The notes: a model not told the origin generated them from the sequence alone. A DNA stretch of 52,369 bases from Clostridium sp. Cult1 (GCF_021655095.1 NZ_PPXW01000001.1:2196571-2248939); one strand, 5' to 3'; counted from the stretch's first letter, positions 29,271 to 38,742 are shown. A program made the numbers and translations.

Positions 29271-29298
29271 TATGAATAAGGAATTATTCAAAATTTGG

Positions 29299-30474
29299 TT
29301 AGTCTATTAAATAATCTTTAATATCCATTATCTCTCCATTTTGGATATATACCCTCGGAACTCGTCTTCCCACCATACATACAATCTCATAATTAATTGT
29401 ATCCAATTTATCTGCTATTTCATCAACATGAGGATATCCCTCTTTTCCATGTCCAAATAAAACTACTTCATCTCCCACATTTACATCTTCTAAACCTGTA
29501 ATATCTAACATACACTGATCCATGCATATTTTACCTACAATTGGCACCCTCTTCCCTTTTAGAAATGCATCAGATTTTAAAGTTAACAATCTAGTATATC
29601 CATCAGCATAGCCTATTGGAATAGTAGCAATTATAGATTCTTTTTGCGTAACAAAAATTTGCCCATAACTAATTCCAGTACCTTGGGGAACCTTTTTAAT
29701 ATTGGAGATTCTAGCCTTTAAAGTCATTGCAGGTTTTAAATCTAGCTTTTCTCTATCAACTTCTTTAGAAGGATAAAATCCATATATCATAATTCCTGCC
29801 CTAACCATATCCAAATTATACTCTGGAAGATCTATTATAGCAGCACTGTTAGAAGCATGTTTAATGGGTATATAAACCCCTCTTTTCTCTAATTTTTCAA
29901 CTAGCTTTATAAATCTATCATATTGGAACTTAGTGTAGGTTTTATCCTTTTCATCTGCTGTTGCAAAGTGGGTAAAGATTCCTTCGGTTTCTAAATTTGG
30001 TAGATTATAGATTTTGACTATCTCATCGATAGCTTCATCTTTAGGTAAAAACCCTAATCTCCCCATTCCACTATCAATTTTTAAATGTATAGTGCCAGTT
30101 TTGTTTAAAGAAACAGCAGCTTCAGAAAAAGTTTTAGCACTCTCATAGTCATATATAGTTTGTATTATATTGTATTTTACTACTAAAGGATATTGACTTT
30201 CGGGAGTGTATCCTAGGATGAGTAGTGGAGCATCTATATCTGCCCTTCTAAGTTCAATAGCTTCAGATAGAGTTGCTACCGCTAGTCTGTCTGCTCCATT
30301 ATTTAAAAATATCTCAGCAGATTTAATAGAACCGTGACCATAAGCATTAGCCTTAACAACTGCAGTTACCAAAACCCCTTCTCTAACGTTTTTCTTCACC
30401 TCTCTCATATTATGAGCTAGATTATCTAAACTTATTTCTGCCCAAACAGGTCTAATATAATCAAAAGTATACAT
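29299..30474 (-). CDS. alr: Alanine racemase
   Basis: PLP-dependent enzyme that makes D-alanine for peptidoglycan. The PLP lysine is in VTAVVKANAYGHG near residue 42, and the second catalytic base, tyrosine, is in GISYGQIF. HFATADE, DQCMLDITG and VGDEVVLFGHG are also typical. At 391 residues it is full length. AGAGGTGG is placed four bases before the ATG. Gene order with acpS, ndoAI and ndoA is the Firmicute core order. Confidence 0.97.
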   Translation of the reverse strand: MYTFDYIRPVWAEISLDNLAHNMREVKKNVREGVLVTAVVKANAYGHGSIKSAEIFLNNGADRLAVATLSEAIELRRADIDAPLLILGYTPESQYPLVVKYNIIQTIYDYESAKTFSEAAVSLNKTGTIHLKIDSGMGRLGFLPKDEAIDEIVKIYNLPNLETEGIFTHFATADEKDKTYTKFQYDRFIKLVEKLEKRGVYIPIKHASNSAAIIDLPEYNLDMVRAGIMIYGFYPSKEVDREKLDLKPAMTLKARISNIKKVPQGTGISYGQIFVTQKESIIATIPIGYADGYTRLLTLKSDAFLKGKRVPIVGKICMDQCMLDITGLEDVNVGDEVVLFGHGKEGYPHVDEIADKLDTINYEIVCMVGRRVPRVYIQNGEIMDIKDYLID

Positions 30475-30619
30475 TCTACCACCTCTAGAATAACTTTATA
30501 TTATCTTTTCCTTCTAATATATTCAACCTATAAGGGACAAAATCCTTCTTTTTCCTCTAAGATTTTTGAATATTTTTATATTTTCCACTGTAGAAACAAT
30601 TCAGATTATTGTTCTATGG

Positions 30620-31879
30620 TTAATATTCTAGTTTCTTAAGACTATAAGGTATGTTATCTAATATATCCCCAGCAATTATTCCATATTCACCTTTATCTAC
30701 CTTGGCTAAATCCCCAGCTAAACCATGGCAGTATACCCCCAATATTGATGCTTCATAGGAATCGATTCCCTGACCAATAAAACTAGTTATTATTCCAGTT
30801 AACACATCTCCACTACCTGCCGTTGCCATTCCAGAATTGCCTGTAGGATTTACATATATATCTCCTTTTGCATTAGCTACTACAGTATTAGCACCTTTTA
30901 ATACCATTATTACATTATATTTATTCGATACCTGCTTAGAATATTCTATTCGTTTTTTTTGAATATCACTTATATCTACCTTTAATAGTCTTGAAAGTTC
31001 ACCAGGGTGGGGGGTTATTACAATATCAGCTTTTCTATTATATAGTATATCTGGATTGTATTTTGATATGCAGTTTATGCCATCTGCATCTAATATTATT
31101 GTTTTTTTATAAGTTAATAGTATTTTGTTGACTAATTCAAACCTATCTTCATCAACGCCTATACCAGGTCCAATTGCCAACACATCCATTTCATCTATTA
31201 TATTCTTTATATCATCAAATGAGTCTAGAATAAAATGACCTGTATTTCCATCTTCTACAGGTTTAATTATGGCTTCTGTTAATTTTATTGAAAGGATTCT
31301 ATTCAAGCTATTTGGAATTATGGTATAAACTAACCCGCTGCCACTTCTAAGGGCTGCCATAGTAGTTAAATAGGATGCTCCTGTCATCCCTTTACTGCCA
31401 GCTATTACTCCCACCCTGCCAAAAGTTCCTTTATGAGAATTAGTTTTCCTCCTTGGCAAAATATTCCTTATGTTGTCAGGAATTTTTACATTTATTTCAT
31501 CATAATTATTTTCCCCAATTACAAAAGCTATAGCATATTCCCTTTCATGAGATATGGATAATTTGATATTCTTTATACCTAGTCCTTTAGAAATTTTCAT
31601 CCCTTCATTATATAGTTTCACATAGGGAGCTCCTTTATGATTATGAAGAATCTCTATGTCTTTCCAGCTTACCTTACCAATACCTGTACCTAACAATTTA
31701 GACATAGCCTCTTTGGCAGCAAAAATTCCTGATATAGTCTGAGAATTATAATTTACATCATTTATATATTCAATTTCATTTTTTGTAAAAACTCTTCCTA
31801 AAAATCTATCTCTTTTGTCCTTCAATAGCCTTTCTATTCTAGATACTTTAACTATATCTACTCCATTACCTATGAGCAT
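30620..31879 (-). CDS. Fusion of holo-ACP synthase (AcpS) and ADP-dependent NAD(P)HX dehydratase (NnrD)
   Basis: Residues 1-125 are AcpS, which transfers phosphopantetheine from CoA to acyl carrier protein; the Mg ligands lie in GNGVDIVKVSRIE and FAAKEAMSKLLGTG. Residues 140-415 are NnrD, which repairs hydrated NAD(P)H with ADP: FGRVGVIAGSKGMTGA, DADGINC, TPHPGELSRL and the signature NPTGNSGMATAGSGDVLTG. The two parts are in one frame with a short linker (IPDNIRNILPRRKTN). NnrD is usually fused to the NnrE epimerase, which is absent here. AAAGGAG precedes the ATG. The AcpS-alr neighbourhood is standard. Confidence 0.93.
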   Translation of the reverse strand: MLIGNGVDIVKVSRIERLLKDKRDRFLGRVFTKNEIEYINDVNYNSQTISGIFAAKEAMSKLLGTGIGKVSWKDIEILHNHKGAPYVKLYNEGMKISKGLGIKNIKLSISHEREYAIAFVIGENNYDEINVKIPDNIRNILPRRKTNSHKGTFGRVGVIAGSKGMTGASYLTTMAALRSGSGLVYTIIPNSLNRILSIKLTEAIIKPVEDGNTGHFILDSFDDIKNIIDEMDVLAIGPGIGVDEDRFELVNKILLTYKKTIILDADGINCISKYNPDILYNRKADIVITPHPGELSRLLKVDISDIQKKRIEYSKQVSNKYNVIMVLKGANTVVANAKGDIYVNPTGNSGMATAGSGDVLTGIITSFIGQGIDSYEASILGVYCHGLAGDLAKVDKGEYGIIAGDILDNIPYSLKKLEY

Positions 31880-31891
31880 AAAAATTCTCCT

Positions 31892-32494
31892 TTATTCAAG
31901 TATTTGTTCATCCAGTTTTTCGATTTCTTCACTACCTAATAAACCATGTAGAAAAGAATAGGTTGAATTTATCCATTCTTCATAATCATATTTTTGATTT
32001 ATTAAAAATTTAATTCTTTCTCTCATACTTTCCAACTCATCAGTTACTTCTTTTAAATTTTTTTCTTTCGATTTAAGCTCTTTATATCCATAGTAGACAG
32101 TTGCTTTTAATAAATTGAAATTTACTTCTCTAATTTTAGATGGAATAGTTTCTAGTTGATAGATAATATTATCTAATTCTTCATTTATCTTTTCTATTTT
32201 TTCTTTATACTCGTCTAATAAACCAACTGATTGGATTTTATTTTCATTGTTTACTGCGTTAGATATACCTAGGATCATTTTCATAGCAAGAGTTTTTTCT
32301 TTTTGAAGGGCTTTCTCTTTTCTTTCCAATTCTCCTTGAGCTTCTACAAGTTCGGTCAATTCCTCTTTAATATTTTGAATATTTTTATTATCCACATCTC
32401 CAAATAGTTTTAGCCAATTTGGATCTTTTATCAATATTGGTATTTTATTCTTTAAAACTATATTTTCATCTAATTCTATATTTTTAAACGCCAT
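31892..32494 (-). CDS. Conserved-looking coiled-coil protein of unknown function upstream of acpS
   Basis: Cytosolic, 200 residues, mostly charged helix. Coiled coil is likely at about 40-70, 90-118 and 135-165. The flanks are more ordered (IPILIKDPNWLKLFGD near residue 22; YDYEEWINSTYSFLHGLLG near the C-terminus). No signal peptide, membrane segment or catalytic motif is seen. AGAGGAG fits the ATG at 32492-32494. It sits 12 bases before the AcpS-NnrD gene, so co-transcription is likely, but no function follows from that. Confidence 0.72.
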   Translation of the reverse strand: MAFKNIELDENIVLKNKIPILIKDPNWLKLFGDVDNKNIQNIKEELTELVEAQGELERKEKALQKEKTLAMKMILGISNAVNNENKIQSVGLLDEYKEKIEKINEELDNIIYQLETIPSKIREVNFNLLKATVYYGYKELKSKEKNLKEVTDELESMRERIKFLINQKYDYEEWINSTYSFLHGLLGSEEIEKLDEQILE

Positions 32495-32571
32495 AATATC
32501 CACTCCTCTAATTAAATTATACTACAAAACCTATCAGTATAAATAAGGTATTAGGGCTAATTTATTAAAAT

Positions 32572-32615
32572 TTAGAGCAATGAACTAAAAATACAGTTTT
32601 AGTTCATTGCTCTAA
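32572..32615. terminator. Long perfect hairpin between the amidohydrolase and coiled-coil genes
   Basis: A 19-bp perfect stem (32572-32590 with 32597-32615) with a 6-base loop ATACAG. It begins two bases after the amidohydrolase stop. The following minus-strand sequence is T-rich but broken by A, so it may act as terminator, RNA 3'-end stabiliser or both. Confidence 0.7.
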
Positions 32616-32617
32616 TC

Positions 32618-33907
32618 TTATCTATTTACTAAATCTTTAGCAACTTTTTCTGCATTATACATTATCTTTTCTACATCTAAAGTTTTTATCTCCCTTTTTT
32701 CCATTATAATTTTTCCATCTACAATTACTGTATCCACATCGGAACCCTGTACCGAATAGGCTAAAGATGAAATTATATTATGACGTGGATAAAGATGGGG
32801 TTTATCCATATCGATTAATATCATATCCGCTTTTTTCCCAATTTCAATAGACCCTATTTCCTTATCCCATAATAGAGCTTTAGCACCATTAATAGTTGCC
32901 ATTTTTAATGCAGTTATAGCAGGTACAGATACGGCATCCATATTGACTGTCTTATTTACAATTGATGCTAAATGGATTTCTTCAAACATATTTAAATTAT
33001 TATTACTAGATGAGCCATCAGTTCCTAAACTAACATTTACTCCAAATTTAAGCATTTCATCTATAGGAGCAAATCCGCTAGCTAGCTTAAGATTACTACT
33101 AGGATTGTTAACTGGACTTACATTGTTCTCCCTTAATATTTTTATATCCGATTCATCTACATGGACACAATGAGCAGCTATAGTGGGTAGTTTAAATAAC
33201 CCTAAATCGTATACATGCTTTATAGGAGATTTTCCATAGGTTTTATAACTATCCTCTACTTCCTTTTTTGTCTCTGATAAATGAATATGAATTCCAGTAT
33301 CTAACTCGTGAGCTAAGTCCATTACATCTTCTAAATAAGCAGGACTACAAGTATAAGGTGCATGAGGAGCCACCATTACCTTAATCCTTCCTTCCCCTTT
33401 GCCATACCAATTTTTATAAAGTTCTCTTGTATCATCCAATTTCTCTTTTTCTTTTCCTGATTCTTCAATAATTCCCCTTGTTAAAATCCCTCTAATTCCC
33501 GATTCTTCTAATCCTTTGCCTACCTCATCCATGAAAAAGTACATATCACAGAAAGTAGTAGTACCAGATTGGATCATCTCTACCATACTTAAAAGGGAAC
33601 CCCAGTAAACATCTTCTGTTGTAAGTTTTGCCTCTATTGGCCATATTTTTTTGGTTAGCCATTCATATAATGGTAAATCATCAGCATAATTTCTCAATAA
33701 TGACATACCGATATGAGTATGAGCATTTATCAATCCAGGCATAGCAACTTTGTTTTTCCCATCTATGATTCTATTTACTTTAATATCTTCTTTTAGTTCC
33801 CCAATATGTACTATTTTATCATCTTCAATATACATATTGGTATTTTCTATAACTTCATCTTTTCCATCCATAGGTAGTATAGTGATATTCTTAATAAGCA
33901 GATTCAT
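32618..33907 (-). CDS. mtaD: 5-methylthioadenosine/S-adenosylhomocysteine deaminase-type amidohydrolase
   Basis: Metal-dependent amidohydrolase. Metal ligands are visible in [13 protein letters not shown] (near residue 62), [10 protein letters not shown] (near 203), AAHCVHVDE and [11 protein letters not shown]. The pattern [16 protein letters not shown] is typical of MtaD/SAH deaminases, which convert adenosine thioethers to inosine forms. Related enzymes deaminate other purines, so the substrate is probable and not certain. At 429 residues it is full length. It is the last gene of a leftward run dppA, MATE, DUF1893, this gene. Confidence 0.9.
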   Translation of the reverse strand: MNLLIKNITILPMDGKDEVIENTNMYIEDDKIVHIGELKEDIKVNRIIDGKNKVAMPGLINAHTHIGMSLLRNYADDLPLYEWLTKKIWPIEAKLTTEDVYWGSLLSMVEMIQSGTTTFCDMYFFMDEVGKGLEESGIRGILTRGIIEESGKEKEKLDDTRELYKNWYGKGEGRIKVMVAPHAPYTCSPAYLEDVMDLAHELDTGIHIHLSETKKEVEDSYKTYGKSPIKHVYDLGLFKLPTIAAHCVHVDESDIKILRENNVSPVNNPSSNLKLASGFAPIDEMLKFGVNVSLGTDGSSSNNNLNMFEEIHLASIVNKTVNMDAVSVPAITALKMATINGAKALLWDKEIGSIEIGKKADMILIDMDKPHLYPRHNIISSLAYSVQGSDVDTVIVDGKIIMEKREIKTLDVEKIMYNAEKVAKDLVNR

Positions 33908-33919
33908 TGGATCACTCCT

Positions 33920-34339
33920 TCAATATATGTTTAAAAACTCTCTTATCTTATTCAAAAGTATCTCTGGTTTTTCAGATTTAAGTGCTATCTTTTCAATAGG
34001 GCATAGATCTGTTCCATCTCTATTTTTAATATAGTCACAAATATTATCATAGTAATATACTATATTGCTTTCTTCCAATATCTCCATAGCATTGTCAGAT
34101 ATTAATTTACCGTATACCTCTTTTACATCTAAGCTTTTACATAATATAGCAGCCCCTCTACCTATTACCTTATCAGCTATAGAGGAATCTTTAGCTAGTT
34201 TTGTCATTTTAGTAGCTAAAGTATACATAGGCCTTATACCTTTATCATGACTTTTAAATATTAAACCACCATCTTTTACTACTGCTATAGCTAGATTTTC
34301 TTCTTCTAAATACTTTTTAGCAATTTCTATGTCTTTCAT
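33920..34339 (-). CDS. DUF1893 protein
   Basis: About 139 residues in a cytidine-deaminase-like fold family known from structural genomics but without a settled role. Visible features are LAIAVVKDGGLIFKSHDKGIRP, VIGRGAAILCKSLDVKEVYGKLIS and the cysteines CDYI and LCPIEK. GGAG lies nine bases before the ATG at 34337-34339, and it begins one base after the MATE stop, so translation is coupled. The TTG at 34354 lies on that ribosome site and is unlikely. The neighbouring amidohydrolase suggests a nucleoside link, but this is weak. Confidence 0.83.
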   Translation of the reverse strand: MKDIEIAKKYLEEENLAIAVVKDGGLIFKSHDKGIRPMYTLATKMTKLAKDSSIADKVIGRGAAILCKSLDVKEVYGKLISDNAMEILEESNIVYYYDNICDYIKNRDGTDLCPIEKIALKSEKPEILLNKIREFLNIY

Positions 34340-34340
34340 T

Positions 34341-35714
34341 CTATTCAGCTCCAATTAAAGATTTACTTTCATATATATCCTTCTTTTTAAATATTATTAC
34401 CCCACATGAAAATCGAAATATTAAGTCTAATCCCAATGCAATCCATATAAAGGTAATGTTGGTTTTAAATATAAAGGCTCCTAACAAAGAAAGAGGTACC
34501 CTTATTAGCCATAATCCTAGCATAGCCACTATCATAGGTATTTTAGAGTAACCTGCACCTCTTAAGGCTCCATTTAATACCCCATTTATGTTTTGAGGTA
34601 TTTGCACTAGACCCATTACAAACAAATACATAGCCCCTATTTTTATTATTTCAATATCATTAGTCAAAAGCCTCATAACTTGTCTTGGGAAAAATATCAA
34701 TACTCCTCCAGTGAATATGGTTAAAATACTTGTCCATTTAATCAATTGGTGGATATATTTCTTCCCTTGTTCCCTGTCTTGAGAACCTATTGCATGCCCA
34801 ATAAAAGTAGTAGCTGCTACCCCAAATCCTGCTGCAGGCATATAGGAAATAGCCTCTGCTTGTAACCCCAATTGATAGGCTGCATAAGCAATTTCTCCGT
34901 AAGTTAAAATAGCCTTAGTCATAAGAATTGCTGCTGCTTCCCAAAAAATGGTTTCAAAAGATGTAGGTAATCCTACTTTATATACAGGCAGAACTTCCTT
35001 CAGTTGTATACTAAAGGAAAATTCATCCCCTATTGTAGTTAATGTTCCTTCCTTCCCAAATAAAACCTCTAATCCTAGTAAAGCAGCTGTAAATTGAGCA
35101 ATTAGTAAACCAAAGGCGGCCCCTTTTAAACCCATAGGTTTAATTCCAAGTTTTCCAAATATAAAAATATAGCTAAAAGTAATATTTACAAAATTCATTA
35201 TTAAAGCTATCTTCATAGGAGTTTTAGCATTACCCATACCTTGCAAAGTCCCTGCTACTATTAAAACTACAGTAATAAAAGGTAGTCCCCAAGAAATAAT
35301 CCTTAGATACAATACTCCATTAGCTAATAGTTCTTTACTAGGATTAAAAATTTTTAGTAGGATTTGGACATTCCAAAATAGTAGCTGTTGTAATACTATA
35401 ACTAATAAAATTGAAAAAAATAAGGTCTGGGTAACAATCCTTTTTAATTTAGCATAATTATTAGCACCATGAGCTTGAGCAACAAATACAGATACTCCTG
35501 TAGATACTCCTTTAAATATAGCCCATATCATATTGAAGATAATATTACTCATTCCTAAAGCCCCAACAGCCAAAGGATTGATTCTGCCTATCATGGCCAT
35601 AGAAACAATCCCTGCTGTCATCTGTAGAACATTTTCGAGGGTTATAGGAAGAATCATAGATAATATTTTTTTTCTAATTATAATGTTTTCTCTGTCTTTT
35701 ATTTTTTTCTTCAT
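34341..35714 (-). CDS. MATE-family efflux transporter
   Basis: Twelve predicted membrane segments in two similar halves. MATE features are visible: PITLENVLQMTAGIVSMAMIGRI (helix 1) and GLPTSFETIFWEAAAILMTKAIL at the start of the second half. It exports cationic drugs or metabolites with Na+ or H+. It is quite different in sequence from the MATE protein at 36.8 kb. It is followed at one base by DUF1893, so it may export a product related to that operon. Confidence 0.93.
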   Translation of the reverse strand: MKKKIKDRENIIIRKKILSMILPITLENVLQMTAGIVSMAMIGRINPLAVGALGMSNIIFNMIWAIFKGVSTGVSVFVAQAHGANNYAKLKRIVTQTLFFSILLVIVLQQLLFWNVQILLKIFNPSKELLANGVLYLRIISWGLPFITVVLIVAGTLQGMGNAKTPMKIALIMNFVNITFSYIFIFGKLGIKPMGLKGAAFGLLIAQFTAALLGLEVLFGKEGTLTTIGDEFSFSIQLKEVLPVYKVGLPTSFETIFWEAAAILMTKAILTYGEIAYAAYQLGLQAEAISYMPAAGFGVAATTFIGHAIGSQDREQGKKYIHQLIKWTSILTIFTGGVLIFFPRQVMRLLTNDIEIIKIGAMYLFVMGLVQIPQNINGVLNGALRGAGYSKIPMIVAMLGLWLIRVPLSLLGAFIFKTNITFIWIALGLDLIFRFSCGVIIFKKKDIYESKSLIGAE

Positions 35715-35791
35715 CTCTTTTTCTTTCCTCTATTATTTATATTCTAATATACTAGTTTAAAATTTTATTATATAGTCAAACTTCCTATATT

Positions 35792-36589
35792 TTATAATAA
35801 AAATCTTGTAGCTCTAACTACTTCCATTAAATCCTTAGTTTTAAAGCTAATTTTTTTAGAATCTATTTGGTCTACTCCTGTATAGTTCATAGCCCTTAAG
35901 GCTTCTGAATGTTGATTGTATTTTATCTCCAAATTGAATTCCTTTGGTAATTCCATTTTATATAGAGAAAAATCCTTCTTTAAACTTTCTTCTACTCCTT
36001 CCTTTATGAGTTCTAAAGCCAATTGAGGGTGAATGTTTATGGTGGAGTTTCCTCTTCCTTCTTTTACAGGAATGGTAACTATATTTCTATTAAATTTCTT
36101 TACTTCATCACATAATCCTAGGTCTCCACTTAGAAATACTACTGGTACCCCTAGGTAAGTAGCTATATAGGAATGTAGAAGAAACTCTGACAAATATTCT
36201 CCATTTAGTTTAATATAATCAATCTTTGTATTCATAGTATGGGACAATGGATTAGTATTGGTCCCTCCAGCAGAATGATATCCTATAAATATTAATGCAT
36301 CAAAGGTTTCATCTAATTCTTGAACCATAGAGTACATATGTCCGCTCCATCCCCTAATAAGCTTAGTATTTTTAGGTAATAGATTATGGTTTATATTTCT
36401 TCCGCTATCGTGAGCATCCTTAATCCATATTTCATCTGCCCCTGCATTGATGGCACCTTCACAAGCAGCTTTTACTTCTAATGTCATTTGATGGGCAAAC
36501 TCTTTATGGTCTTCCTCTGGCTTTTCCGTTTCATCCCAATGGGTAACCCCAGTAACCCCTTCAATATCAGCACTTATATATAGTTTCAT
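35792..36589 (-). CDS. dppA: M55 family D-aminopeptidase (DppA-like)
   Basis: Zinc peptidase that cleaves D-Ala-D-Ala and similar peptides, for use of wall-derived peptides. The start ISADIEGVTGV has the metal ligands Asp and Glu at about residues 8 and 10. IKDAHDSGRNI (His near 60), FIGYHSAGG (His near 104) and FLSGD with its partner motif complete the site. At 265 residues it matches Bacillus DppA. It is read leftward ahead of the MATE gene with a 77-base gap. GGGGG precedes the ATG by 8 bases. Confidence 0.93.
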   Translation of the reverse strand: MKLYISADIEGVTGVTHWDETEKPEEDHKEFAHQMTLEVKAACEGAINAGADEIWIKDAHDSGRNINHNLLPKNTKLIRGWSGHMYSMVQELDETFDALIFIGYHSAGGTNTNPLSHTMNTKIDYIKLNGEYLSEFLLHSYIATYLGVPVVFLSGDLGLCDEVKKFNRNIVTIPVKEGRGNSTINIHPQLALELIKEGVEESLKKDFSLYKMELPKEFNLEIKYNQHSEALRAMNYTGVDQIDSKKISFKTKDLMEVVRATRFLL

Positions 36590-36666
36590 AACATAAGCCC
36601 CCTTTTTAATTCTTTATATATTCATTATAGCAGGATTTTTAAATAATATATATTTATTAATATAAT

Positions 36667-36696
36667 TTGATTAATATTTTTTAATATTGCTATAAT
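36667..36696 (+). promoter_or_regulatory. Promoter of the rightward MATE gene
   Basis: TTGATT (36667-36672), 18-base spacer, TATAAT (36691-36696), 64 bases before the start. The rest of the 171-base divergent gap is AT-rich with no recognisable riboswitch. Confidence 0.65.
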
Positions 36697-36760
36697 ATAG
36701 AAAATATATTAGTATATATGTATATCTTTTAAACTGCCCAATTGTTTTTTAAGGGGGAAT

Positions 36761-38137
36761 ATGATGAACAATATAGAAAATAATGAACTATTAATAGGTG
36801 ATTTAAGAAAGAACCTACTTAAAGTATCCATACCTACTATGCTGGGTTTTGCTTTACAGGCCGTATACGATATGGTAGATATGATATGGATTGGTCGAAT
36901 CTCAGCTTCTGCAGTAGCAGGAGTTACTATTTTTTCCACTGTATTTTGGCTAGTAACGGTGTTAAATGAAATTATCGGTACTAGTTCCATTTCTTTGATT
37001 ACTCAAAGCTATGGAAAAGGAGATATTCAGCGAACTAGGAAGGTAGTAGAGCAAACTTTGACTTTTAAAGCTCTAGTTGCTATTCTTTCTGCAATTATTA
37101 TTTCAATTATACTGAAACCTTTATTGTCATTTTTTTCAGAAGATCAAGAAGTTCTCAAGGCAGCCTTAGATTATGGATATATAAGGATGTTTTTCCTTCC
37201 CATAATGTTTTCTTCCTACTCAGTAAATACTGCCCTAAGGTGCTTAGGTGATGCTAAAACTCCTATGAAAATAATGATAGTATCTTCTATTGCTAATATT
37301 ATTTTAGACCCTATTTTCATGTTTGATAAAATTCCAGGGACTAATATACCTGGCTTTAATATGGGAGTATTTGGTGCAGCCTTAGCTACAGTTATTTCTA
37401 CAGTAATAGCCTTTTCTATGGGTTTTTATATATTACTTAAAGGAAATGAAAAGTTAAAAATAACCTTTAAAGGATTATTCCAATTAGATTGGGAAATCGA
37501 TAAAAAATTATTGACCATAGGATTACCAACCGGTATTGAAGTTCTTATGAGAAATTTATCTAGTATTGCTACATTGAAATTTGTATCTATTTATGGTACA
37601 GATACGGTGGCTGCCATGGGGATAGGTAGCCGATTGTTTAGTTTTGCTTTTATGCCCATAATGGGTATAGTCATGGGAGCTAGTACTATAGTAGGCCAGG
37701 CTTTAGGAGCAGAAGATGTAGATAAGGCAAGGGATACAGCAAAATTTGCCGCCTTAACCAATATAGTTATGATGGGTTTTCTATCCATTGTGTCCATATT
37801 AATACCAGATAAGATAATGGGAGTCTTTATTAATGACTTAGAGGTTATCAACGTAGGCATACCTATGATAAGAATATTGATTCCTGCTCTGATATTGGCT
37901 GGGTGGTCTATGGGATTAGGATCTGTATTTACCGGTTCAGGTCATAATATACCTTATCTATTGTCTAGCATTATTTCCAGATGGGGTATACAAGTTCCTA
38001 TGCTCTTTATTACCACTAAAATATTAAATCTTTCAGCAATCTACGTTTGGCTTAGCTTCGTAGCAGCCGAAATCGGAGAGATTATCATAATATTAATCCA
38101 TTATAAAAAAGGAAAATGGAAAACAAAAAGGGTATAG
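36761..38137 (+). CDS. MATE-family efflux transporter
   Basis: Twelve predicted membrane segments. The conserved helix-1 pattern is IPTMLGFALQAVYDMVDMIWIGRISASAVAG and the second half begins LTIGLPTGIEVLMRNLSSIATL (core GLPTGIE). It belongs to the NorM/DinF-type MATE group. AAGGGGG lies three bases before the first ATG and six before the second (36764), which is equally possible. It diverges from dppA and is followed by ppa, probably with separate control. Confidence 0.93.
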   Translation: MMNNIENNELLIGDLRKNLLKVSIPTMLGFALQAVYDMVDMIWIGRISASAVAGVTIFSTVFWLVTVLNEIIGTSSISLITQSYGKGDIQRTRKVVEQTLTFKALVAILSAIIISIILKPLLSFFSEDQEVLKAALDYGYIRMFFLPIMFSSYSVNTALRCLGDAKTPMKIMIVSSIANIILDPIFMFDKIPGTNIPGFNMGVFGAALATVISTVIAFSMGFYILLKGNEKLKITFKGLFQLDWEIDKKLLTIGLPTGIEVLMRNLSSIATLKFVSIYGTDTVAAMGIGSRLFSFAFMPIMGIVMGASTIVGQALGAEDVDKARDTAKFAALTNIVMMGFLSIVSILIPDKIMGVFINDLEVINVGIPMIRILIPALILAGWSMGLGSVFTGSGHNIPYLLSSIISRWGIQVPMLFITTKILNLSAIYVWLSFVAAEIGEIIIILIHYKKGKWKTKRV

Positions 38138-38223
38138 ACAAAACTAAGAATAATTCAGATAGATGATGAAGATATAAAAATAAAGACCAGAGCAGAAAAC
38201 TTAAGATAAAGGAGATGGTTAAG

Positions 38224-38703
38224 ATGGATATTATAGTAGATGCCTTTATAGAAATACCAAAGGGCAGCAGTAATAAATATGAATATGATGAAGAAAGAAA
38301 AGTATTTGTATTAGATAGGGCCTTGTTTTCTCCTATGTTTTACCCTGCTGATTATGGATTTATCCCTAATACATTGGCAGAAGACGGAGACCCTATAGAC
38401 ATTATGGTACTTATGGCTAATCCTACCTTTCCAGGATGTATGATAAGATCTAGAGTAATAGGTATGTTCTTAATGGAAGATGAAAAAGGAAAGGATGAAA
38501 AGATAATAGCTGTTCCCTTAGGAGATCCAAGGTATGAAGAAATCAAAACCATAGAAGACATGGGTTCCCATATGAAAAAAGAATTTGAACATTTCTTTTC
38601 TGAATATAAACAATTAGAAGGAAAAGAAGTTCATGTAAAAGGATGGGCTAATGTAGAAGAAGCTTATGCAGCTATTGAAAAAGCAAGAGAAAATTATAGA
38701 TAA
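38224..38703 (+). CDS. ppa: Inorganic pyrophosphatase, family I
   Basis: Soluble Mg-dependent enzyme that hydrolyses pyrophosphate and so drives biosynthesis. The family I signature DGDPIDIMVL is present after PADYGFIPNTLAE. EIPKGSSNKYEYDE near the start gives active-site Lys and Glu, and GDPRYEEIK is also present. Length 159 is normal. AAAGGAG abuts an ATG at 38215 and is nine bases before the ATG at 38224; the second is preferred. Most clostridia rely on family II or membrane pyrophosphatases, so a family I enzyme is a small point of interest. Confidence 0.95.
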   Translation: MDIIVDAFIEIPKGSSNKYEYDEERKVFVLDRALFSPMFYPADYGFIPNTLAEDGDPIDIMVLMANPTFPGCMIRSRVIGMFLMEDEKGKDEKIIAVPLGDPRYEEIKTIEDMGSHMKKEFEHFFSEYKQLEGKEVHVKGWANVEEAYAAIEKARENYR

Positions 38704-38714
38704 TGATAAGAAAA

Positions 38715-38742
38715 GCGAACTGATCATTCATAATCAGTTCGC
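38715..38742. terminator. Terminator after ppa
   Basis: GCGAACTGAT (38715-38724) and ATCAGTTCGC (38733-38742) form a 10-bp stem, followed by seven T. It can also serve the ABC permease gene converging from the right. Confidence 0.92.

Noticed and set aside
29273-29290. Short inverted repeat TGAATAA/TTATTCA after alr as a terminator
   Set aside because: Only seven AT-rich pairs and no T-tract.
36597-36760. Riboswitch in front of the MATE gene at 36.8 kb
   Set aside because: The gap is AT-rich without a conserved core or terminator hairpin; only a promoter can be supported.
34341-38137. Two MATE genes as a recent duplication
   Set aside because: The proteins share only family motifs and differ throughout, and they are on opposite strands.
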